This document shows positions 59,247 through 64,000 of a DNA stretch of 64,000 nucleotides, piece after piece. Numbering within the stretch: position 1 is the first letter of the stretch; each line of letters starts with the position of its first letter. A program made the translations under genes and the position numbers. The notes under the pieces are model-generated. The model ran no database searches. It saw only the letters and a program-made list of their open reading frames with translations, and was not told where the DNA came from. The DNA is from Chitinophagaceae bacterium. GTDB lineage: Bacteria; Bacteroidota; Bacteroidia; Chitinophagales; Chitinophagaceae. The DNA lies in assembly GCA_016721385.1 (NCBI GenBank), contig JADKIE010000001.1, forward strand, positions 552,501-616,500. The letters run 5' to 3'.

Positions 59247-59501
59247 ATGTCAGAAAACAAAGAAGCTTGGAGGCTTGCAAGTATAAAAATAGAGTTTAAA
59301 AAAGGGTATTCTTTCAATAATTCTGTTGATAGATATGAGGGTAAGATATGTTTTGAAAATGGCGAAGAAGAAAGCTTTTCTTTTAAAGTACGTCCTGAAA
59401 TGGCAGCAGATTATATTTCTATAATGTCAAAAGATATAGTAAGAGCTGCGGAAAGTTTAGGTCAGCGTCTTATTGAAAGTTTGAAGCTACCAAAAGAGTA
59501 G
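59247..59501 (+). CDS. Cassette 3 hypothetical protein
   Basis: This 84-residue protein includes EAWRLASIKIEFKKGYSFNN, YEGKICFENGEEESFSFKVR and PEMAADYISIMSKDIVRAAE. It is acidic and helical at its C-terminus. I recognise no family. Its stop (59499-59501) is 1 base before the R'' box. Confidence 0.7.
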   Translation: MSENKEAWRLASIKIEFKKGYSFNNSVDRYEGKICFENGEEESFSFKVRPEMAADYISIMSKDIVRAAESLGQRLIESLKLPKE

Positions 59502-59502
59502 C

Positions 59503-59670
59503 GTATAACGCCCCGAAATTGCCGCAGTACGCCGTGGAATTTGCGAGGCACGAGCAATTGGGAACGGTGTACAAGGTCGAGTAAACCACGGCGTATTGCA
59601 CGGCAATTTTGATGTAGGACGCAGTACGGGCTATTAGCTAAGGAGGTTTACGAGTTTTCGGGGCGTAGGA
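59503..59670 (+). repeat. attC-like site 3, long and GC-rich with nested arms
   Basis: R'' GTATAAC (59503-59509) and the degenerate R' GTAGGA (59665-59670, one T missing). The outer arms are CGCCCCGAAA and TTTTCGGGGCG. An inner pair ATTGCCGCAGTACGCCGTGG (59518-59537) faces CCACGGCGTA...CGGCAAT (59586-59607). It is 168 bases, far longer than sites 1 and 2. Confidence 0.65.
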
Positions 59671-59789
59671 ACGCAATAAGTAAGGATGGGAGTGTGAAGC
59701 ATGAACACGGAGTACTTACGGCTTTCAACTCAATTGTATTTGTTTTTTTAGCTACGGAGTATGTATTTAATTTATAAATTTTTTATGAA

Positions 59790-60225
59790 ATGAAAAATAG
59801 GAATTTACCACATAGTGATAATTGGGCTACCCCTAGTTACATATATGATGAACTTAACGATCGGGTTTAAATTCGATTTTGACCCATGCCCACTTAATCA
59901 CGATGTTAATAAATGGGATGGATTAAAAATTGAGTGGGGGAAAAGAAATTTTATAAATCCACCATATTCAAAAGAATTAAAAGCTCCATTTATATTGAAA
60001 GCTGTAGAAGAAGCAAAAAAGGGTAAGTTATGTGTAATGCTTTTGCCAGTTTCTACAAGTACAAAATTATTTCATGATATCATTTTGCAAAACATTTCAG
60101 AACCTGTTAAATTTTTTAAACGTAGAATTAAATTTATTGGGTATAATTCAAGGGGGAATTAGTTAGCAATAAAAAGCCCTATGCACGATAGTATGCTTAT
60201 AATTTTTGATGGTAGAAAAAAATAG
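59790..60225 (+). CDS. Phage Dam-like DNA N6-adenine methyltransferase, cassette 4 (two frameshifts)
   Basis: This is a protein of about 145 residues in the DNA N-6-adenine-methyltransferase family of phages. The N-terminus MKNRNLPHSDNWATPSYIYD (ATG 59790) is separated by an extra G near 59865 from FDFDPCPLNHDVNKWDGLKI. The catalytic motif is RNFINPPYSKELKAPFI. After a missing A near 60150 the C-terminus reads VSNKKPMHDSMLIIFDGRKK, ending at TAG 60225. The restored protein is short but complete for this family. It would methylate adenine, probably for phage DNA protection. Confidence 0.82.
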
Positions 60226-60290
60226 CTAAAATCTTCGCTTAGGAGTGGCACGGGAAAAAACCTTTGCCTTTTGAGTTGAAAGTATTGCGG

Positions 60291-60421
60291 TCCTACGGTT
60301 CTCGGCTTTGTGTCAGGTGTGGAAATCGAAGCCGAAATGTTCAACCCACCACTAAACTTAAATTGAAAAACAAATGATGAATACAGTAGAAACCCCCACT
60401 TGCACAAAACCGATGTTACCT
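60291..60421 (+). repeat. attC-like site 4
   Basis: R'' TCCTAC (60291-60296, one A missing), L'' TCTCGGCTTTGTGTCAGGTG, L' CCCCCACTTGCACAAAACCG and R' GTTACCT (60415-60421). The preceding ATTGCGGTCC (60284-60293) matches the reverse complement of the cassette 4 start GGAACGCAAT apart from one base. Confidence 0.72.
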
Positions 60422-60473
60422 GCCGTTTTTTTTCGGGTAGTGTCAATTTTCACATTTAAAAACTTAAAATATT

Positions 60474-61304
60474 ATGATTTATAGAGACCATTTTCAAAAT
60501 TACAAAAGCTATGCAATTCCAAAAGCACAATTGATTATAGCCGATATACCTTACAATTTGGGTAATAATGCTTACGCTTCAAATCCTGCTTGGTACAAAG
60601 ATGGCGACAACTCAAATGGTGAAAGTGCTTTGGCTGGTAAAAGTTTCTTTGATACAGATGAAGATTTTAGACCTGCTGAATTTATGCACTTTTGTAGTAC
60701 AATGCTAAAAGCTGAAAAGAAGCCTTTAAAAGTTGAAGGCGAAGCAAGGCAAAAAGGCGATGCCCCTTGTATGATTATATTTTGTGCATTTGACCAACAA
60801 ATGTATTTGATTGAATTAGCTAAAAGATACGGTTTGAATAATTACATAAACTTAGTATTTAGAAAAAACTTTTCGGCTCAGGTATTAAAAGCAAATATGA
60901 AAGTAGTTGGTAATTGTGAATACGGTTTGATTTTATACAGAGATAGATTGCCAAAATTTAGAAATAATGGCAAAATGATATTCAATTGTATGGACTGGCC
61001 AAGAGATAATGACAGCGAAAAAATACATCCAACTCAAAAGCCTGTTGAACTTCTAAAAACTTTAATATCAATTTTTACAGATGAAGGCGATGTAGTAATT
61101 GATCCTTGTGCTGGTAGTGGTTCTACGATTGTAGCTGCTGAAAGATTAAATAGGAAAGGGTATGGCTTTGAAATTAAAAAAGAATTTTATACAAAAGCTA
61201 ATCAATGGATAATGGAAGAAAAACAAGTCAAAATTGATATTGAAAAATATGGTTTCGATAAGTCAAGAATGGAAAAACAGTCGGGTATGACGCTGTTCTC
61301 TTAA
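60474..61304 (+). CDS. Beta-class DNA amino-methyltransferase, cassette 5
   Basis: This 276-residue protein has the motif IV variant QLIIADIPYNLGNNAYASNP near the N-terminus, then NCMDWPRDNDSEKIHPTQKP, then motif I GDVVIDPCAGSGSTIVAAER near the C-terminus. Motif IV before motif I is the beta-class order (N6-adenine or N4-cytosine). The catalytic motif is DIPY instead of the common DPPY. ATG 60474 follows a 50-base AT-rich leader after the R' box. The frame is intact. It is the longest cassette gene. Confidence 0.88.
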   Translation: MIYRDHFQNYKSYAIPKAQLIIADIPYNLGNNAYASNPAWYKDGDNSNGESALAGKSFFDTDEDFRPAEFMHFCSTMLKAEKKPLKVEGEARQKGDAPCMIIFCAFDQQMYLIELAKRYGLNNYINLVFRKNFSAQVLKANMKVVGNCEYGLILYRDRLPKFRNNGKMIFNCMDWPRDNDSEKIHPTQKPVELLKTLISIFTDEGDVVIDPCAGSGSTIVAAERLNRKGYGFEIKKEFYTKANQWIMEEKQVKIDIEKYGFDKSRMEKQSGMTLFS

Positions 61305-61310
61305 AATGGC

Positions 61311-61443
61311 AGGTAACGGTTCACGGCTTTGCGAAGCGGTGGACTTTGAAAACAAATGTTCAATTTAAAAACTAAAGATAAAATGAAAAACAAAAGCTCA
61401 ATATTAGCACAGAACCCACCGTTTTGCAAAACCGATGTTAGGC
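61311..61443 (+). repeat. attC-like site 5
   Basis: R'' AGGTAAC (61311-61317), L'' CGGCTTTGCGAAGCGGTGGA, L' ACCCACCGTTTTGCAAAACC and R' GTTAGGC (61437-61443). The reverse complement of L' (GGTTTTGCAAAACGGTGGGT) matches L'' well. Confidence 0.82.
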
Positions 61444-61451
61444 GTAGTTTT

Positions 61452-61596
61452 ATTGGTAGATTACTTTGCAAAATCGGTTGGCATCAATTCACTTGTAAAA
61501 TGCAAGATTGTATAGATGAATTTGGATTTATACCTAATGATGGTAGAATGCCAAAAGTTTCTAAATGTAGTAGGTGTGGTAAAAATTACGCCCTAA
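61452..61596 (+). CDS. Cassette 6 small zinc-finger-like protein (DUF1660-like), start unclear
   Basis: This is a small protein of about 47 residues. It reads GRLLCKIGWHQFTCKMQDCI then PKVSKCSRCGKNYA, with the C/H-rich pattern of phage DUF1660 proteins. An extra C at 61591-61593 hides the stop: with the R'' GCCTAAC that pairs with its own R', the frame ends NYA-TAA inside the box. No ATG lies at the expected place; an ATT (61452) precedes GRLLCK. The uncorrected frame runs to 61658. Confidence 0.6.
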
Positions 61597-61784
61597 CGAA
61601 CAGGGCTTTATGCAGGTTGGGAATTAGCATTCTGTCTGCTCGGGCCGCTGCTGATTGAAAATATTTTGATGAAGTTAAGAACAAATGTCTAGCGATGTTT
61701 GTCCAGCCCGAACCAAAGCCTGGCTTTGCAATTTGTTGAAGCTTTGTTTGTCAAGCCCAACTTGCATAAAACCCAATGTTGTAC
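61591..61784 (+). repeat. attC-like site 6
   Basis: R'' CCCTAAC (61591-61597), L'' GGGCTTTATGCAGGTTGGGA, L' CCCAACTTGCATAAAACCCA and R' GTTGTAC (61778-61784). The reverse complement of L' (TGGGTTTTATGCAAGTTGGG) matches L'' closely. The 194-base site contains a further hairpin-rich loop. Confidence 0.83.
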
Positions 61785-61820
61785 GCCGTTTTGAACCCTT
61801 AAAATATTATTGTCAAAGTC

Positions 61821-62258
61821 TTAAATTCCTAATTGCTTAGATAAAATAAAGCCAGTCCATTCCATACCCAAATGTCCGATGTCTGCGTTTTGCTTTGGCG
61901 ATAAAAATTCATGTAGCTCATTAAACGGCAACATTATTCCGACAATTTTTGAAGTTAGCTTGTCAAATATAACAGGAGAATATTTAACTTCTATGTCTAA
62001 CCAAGGAACTTCAAATATTAGCAATTGATAATTTCCTTTGTCAATCGTTTTGTGAATTTTTAGATTTTGATTTGTGATAGTAGGTTTTTTAAGTTTTTGA
62101 ACCATATAAAAAACAATTGGCAAGTACTCGATTTTTGTATGGCTTGGTTGCCATAATAATTCGGCAATTGTTTGCAATTCTCCATATTCCAACAACGAGA
62201 TAATCTCGGAGTGATTTTTATTGAAATCATTTGCCTTTTTATTCCAGAAAAAATTCAT
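61821..62258 (-). CDS. Cassette 7 hypothetical protein, reverse orientation
   Basis: This is a 145-residue soluble protein: MNFFWNKKANDFNKNHSEII, LLEYGELQTIAELLWQPSHT, YQLLIFEVPWLDIEVKYSPV and DIGHLGMEWTGFILSKQLGI. I recognise no family. It is the only cassette gene on the opposite strand, so it would need its own promoter. The bases 62259-62280 upstream of its start are AT-rich. Confidence 0.7.
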   Translation of the reverse strand: MNFFWNKKANDFNKNHSEIISLLEYGELQTIAELLWQPSHTKIEYLPIVFYMVQKLKKPTITNQNLKIHKTIDKGNYQLLIFEVPWLDIEVKYSPVIFDKLTSKIVGIMLPFNELHEFLSPKQNADIGHLGMEWTGFILSKQLGI

Positions 62259-62289
62259 TAAACCTCAAATTTTAGTAGTCTCTGCATAT

Positions 62290-62299
62290 GGCGTACAAC
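62290..62299 (+). repeat. Right edge of the array, R'' half-site GGCGTACAAC
   Basis: GGCGTACAAC is the exact reverse complement of the cassette 7 start GTTGTACGCC (61778-61787). No L' or R' partner is visible after it. Phage sequence appears to resume by about 62350. Confidence 0.65.
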
Positions 62300-62351
62300 A
62301 CCTTATTATACGCAATAAACCCCTTGCAAAATACCAGCAAAATACCAGTAA

Positions 62352-62548
62352 AATGCCAAAAAAAAGCAAAAATAACAATTGAAATACCTATCTACTTAAA
62401 AGAGTGGATAGATGCACACGATGTGGGGCAAAATGCAATTGCAACAATGGCACTAAGGCAAATGTATTTGCAGGAAAAACAAGCCGATGAAAACTTAGTG
62501 TACTTAAAAATTAAAGAGTTTATTGAACAAAAAAAACTGCCATTTTAA
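62352..62548 (+). CDS. Small phage protein, possible ribbon-helix-helix (one indel)
   Basis: This is a protein of about 65 residues. With one A removed from the 8-base run at 62357, ATG 62352 gives MPKKAKITIEIPIYLKEWID, then AHDVGQNAIATMALRQMYLQ. A beta strand followed by two helices suggests a ribbon-helix-helix regulator. Its stop overlaps the start of the HNH gene (TAATG). Confidence 0.6.
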
Positions 62549-62853
62549 TGCCAATAGATTACACACAATATCATCCAAAGTGGCGTTTAATTAGCAAGCT
62601 AATAAGAACCAACAGAGCAAAAAATATTTGTGAATGGTGTGGTGCTGTTAATTATAAACCACATCCAAAAACAGGCAGTAAAGTGGTTTTAACTGTTGCA
62701 CATATAGATCATAATAAAGACAACAACCGTTTCAATAATCTTGCTGCCCTATGCCAAGGCTGCCATTTACGCCATGATATAAAGCAGCATGTAGATAATA
62801 GAAAATATGGCAGAAACCATAAAGGTAAACACCAATTAAAATTAGTAATGTAA
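62548..62853 (+). CDS. HNH endonuclease family protein
   Basis: This 101-residue protein has two zinc pairs (KNICEWCGAVNY and ALCQGCHLRHDIKQ) and the HNH core VLTVAHIDHNKDNNRFNNLA. HNH proteins of this size are phage nucleases or zinc-stabilised DNA-binding proteins. ATG 62548 overlaps the previous stop. The frame is intact. Confidence 0.85.
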   Translation: MPIDYTQYHPKWRLISKLIRTNRAKNICEWCGAVNYKPHPKTGSKVVLTVAHIDHNKDNNRFNNLAALCQGCHLRHDIKQHVDNRKYGRNHKGKHQLKLVM

Positions 62854-63287
62854 TAAGAAGCTTCTTAATCACTTCACCAAAATTTACAGGCGAAGCCAAG
62901 TTAGTTTTTAACGAAAAAGAAACACTATGCATGATAGATTGCACCTCCACCAATATGGATGAACAAACAATTAAGGCTTTTAAAATGGCAGTGCCGGTAA
63001 CTATTCACCAATTACAAAATGGCAAATGTTTTACTTCCGAAACGGTGGTAGTAGAAAGCGATTTTGTAGTAAGCTTTAAACGCTTTTACGATGAGTACCC
63101 ACTTAAGCGTAACCGCTACCGTGCCGAAAAATGTTTTGAAAAACTTAGCAAAAGCAACCAAGTAAAAGCATTTTACAGCTTACATGGCTACAAAAAGTAT
63201 TTAATCAAAACACAAATATTTGCTATGGGTGCCGATAGATACCTAAGCGATCATCATTTTGAAACCGAGTGGGAAAAAATAAAATAA
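62846..63287 (+). CDS. Phage hypothetical protein, start unclear
   Basis: This is a protein of about 145 residues. The frame is open from about 62846 (RSFLITSPKFTGEAKLVFNE) through MIDCTSTNMDEQTIKAFKMA to SDHHFETEWEKIK. An in-frame ATG exists only at 62931, but upstream codons look coding. The true start may be hidden by an indel near the HNH stop. I recognise no family with certainty; similar proteins occur before GemA in Mu-like phages of Bacteroidota. Confidence 0.6.
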
Positions 63288-63293
63288 CACACT

Positions 63294-63530
63294 ATGCCAA
63301 ATAAGTACAGATGTATTAGCAATAAAAATATAATGGTTTCGCTTGCTGTAAGCGAAGAGCAAGTAATTATTGAAAACAGGTTAAACAACCAACAAAAAAT
63401 GTTTGCAGGATACACACAGCTATTAGAGCTGTACGATGAGTTTGAAAATTCATGCAGCGACTTAACCAGCTTTGAAGATGCCAAAAACCATTTTACACCC
63501 AACATTTTACAAACCATTTTAAATGGATAA
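63294..63530 (+). CDS. Phage hypothetical protein
   Basis: This is a 78-residue protein (KYRCISNKNIMVSLAVSEEQ, TQLLELYDEFENSCSDLTSF). It starts 6 bases after the preceding stop and overlaps the GemA-like gene by 8 bases. I recognise no family. Confidence 0.6.
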   Translation: MPNKYRCISNKNIMVSLAVSEEQVIIENRLNNQQKMFAGYTQLLELYDEFENSCSDLTSFEDAKNHFTPNILQTILNG

Positions 63531-63986
63531 CAAAGCCACTCCACAGCAATTACAAGCCATACATGCCGTACTGCATGCACAAGGTTTGCTACACCAAAAA
63601 GCCAACATTATTAGCGGCCTTACCCTTGGCCGTACCGAAAGCAGCAAAGAGCTTACCTATGCCGAAGCCAGCTTTTTATTGGCCGATTTAAACAAACACA
63701 ACGTAAAAAAAGATGATGGATTAAAAATGCGTAATAAAATAACCGCAATGGCACACGAAATGGGCTGGATAGGTACAAAACAAGTTGTTGGCCCGGGCGG
63801 TGCTATAAAAACCGTAAAAGATTACAGTAACTTAGATGCCTGGATGCAACAGCGCAGCTACCTGCACAAAAATTATTTGATTATACCTACACCGAATTAC
63901 CTAAATTAGTAACTCAATTTGAAGCAGTCTATAAAAGCCAATTACAAAATATAAATGAGCTTTTTTTACTCAAAAAATTAGCCTAA
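63523..63986 (+). CDS. GemA-like phage regulatory protein (one frameshift)
   Basis: This is a protein of about 154 residues. The N-terminal QQLQAIHAVLHAQGLLHQKA, then SSKELTYAEASFLLADLNKH, and KMRNKITAMAHEMGW resemble Mu gp16/GemA (DUF1018). A missing A at about 63872 breaks the frame. The rest reads SYLHKKLFDYTYTELPKLVT and ends NELFLLKKLA at 63986. GemA modulates host DNA topology and gene expression in Mu; the role here is by similarity. Confidence 0.7.
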
Positions 63987-64000
63987 TTATTTTAGTTTTT

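Larger units (their letters stand above)
57852..62299 (+). mobile_element. Array of integron-type cassettes with attC-like sites, no integrase seen
   Basis: Seven attC-like sites and one half-site separate seven cassettes. The cassette edges pair as follows, R' on the left and R'' on the right: GTTACCT/AGGTAAC (57976, 58586), GTTGGCT/AGCCAAC (58669, 59116), GTTGTAC/GTATAAC (59196, 59503), GT(T)AGGA/TCCTA(A)C (59665, 60291), GTTACCT/AGGTAAC (60415, 61311), GTTAGGC/(C)CCTAAC (61437, 61591), GTTGTAC/GTACAAC (61778, 62293). Known integron cassettes start with the last six bases of R' and end in an attC whose R'' pairs with that same R', so each fits a circular intermediate. Genes: three methyltransferases and four small proteins, one in reverse. 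No intI gene is in the window. Confidence 0.85.
50250..64000. mobile_element. Mu-like transposable prophage, left (early) part
   Basis: The gene order leftward repressor, Ner-like regulator, MuA-type transposase, MuB-type ATPase, Gam, GemA-like protein is that of Mu-like phages. The left end is not defined: it must lie between the OmpA start (50221) and the repressor stop (50417). The right end and all morphogenesis genes are outside the window. The segment 57852-62299 is a foreign cassette array within it. Confidence 0.88.

Noticed and set aside
57914..61304. A restriction-modification system
   Set aside because: No endonuclease or specificity subunit is found. The three methyltransferases are of different classes and lie in separate cassettes.
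61356..61658. A 100-residue protein starting MFNLKTKDKMKNKSS
   Set aside because: Its first part lies inside attC site 5 and its last part inside attC site 6. The coding core is only about 61452-61596.
57852..62299. CRISPR or phase-variation inversion locus as the explanation for the repeated palindromes
   Set aside because: The palindromes differ in sequence but share R''-L''-L'-R' geometry, and each pairs with its own cassette start. No recombinase of the invertase type is present and spacers are whole genes.
62290..62420. An eighth complete attC site after cassette 7
   Set aside because: No L' or GTT box with complementary arms could be found by eye downstream of the half-site.

Overview
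The window is a low-GC chromosome segment from a Bacteroidota bacterium, most likely of the Chitinophagaceae type. The evidence is a protein with a gliding-motility/type IX sorting C-terminal domain, a PorP/SprF-like gene, DUF4199, a fused alpha/beta E1 of a 2-oxo acid dehydrogenase, TAnnTTTG promoter-like boxes and Bacteroidota-style AT-rich leaders. The assembly carries many single-base insertions and deletions, mostly in A/T homopolymers. About 25 otherwise ordinary genes, essential ones included (ftsK, prmC, aroK, yebC), are broken into two or more frames. I read these as sequencing errors and annotate the restored genes.

Region 1 (1-50.2 kb) is host DNA. It holds housekeeping genes (yebC, tRNA-Met, pth, ftsK, aroK, mrp, fhs, pyrF, ribD, prmC, exbB/exbD), an ECF sigma factor with a probable anti-sigma partner, surface proteins, and a scattered but nearly complete kynurenine pathway: tryptophan 2,3-dioxygenase at 4.7 kb, then ACMS decarboxylase, 3-hydroxyanthranilate dioxygenase, a semialdehyde dehydrogenase, a RidA-type deaminase, kynureninase and kynurenine 3-monooxygenase at 21.2-27.7 kb. 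Glutaryl-CoA dehydrogenase and 3-hydroxybutyryl-CoA dehydrogenase lie at 35.7-37.9 kb. Several families of short dispersed repeats sit between the genes.

Region 2 (about 50.25 kb to the window end) is the early half of a Mu-like transposable prophage: a leftward XRE repressor, a rightward small Ner-like regulator, a MuA-type DDE transposase, a MuB-type ATPase, small genes, a DnaA domain IV-like protein, Mu Gam, a RecA-like ATPase, and, after an interruption, an HNH protein and a GemA-like protein. The right end is outside the window.

Region 3 (57.85-62.30 kb) interrupts the prophage and is the main discovery: an array of integron-type gene cassettes without a visible integrase. Seven attC-like sites (R''-L''...L'-R') separate seven small cassettes. 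In six of them the 7-base box at the cassette's 5' edge is the reverse complement of the R'' box at its own 3' end, allowing one G:T pair or a one-base indel in some. The remaining case is the inferred cassette 4, where the match also needs one-base indels at both ends. This is the signature of cassettes that circularise and insert one by one. Three of the seven encode DNA methyltransferases (a C5-cytosine, a phage Dam-like adenine, and a beta-class amino-methyltransferase); the others encode small unknown proteins. A phage that carries swappable methyltransferase cassettes suggests modular protection against restriction. That function is my inference; the attC geometry is read directly from the sequence.
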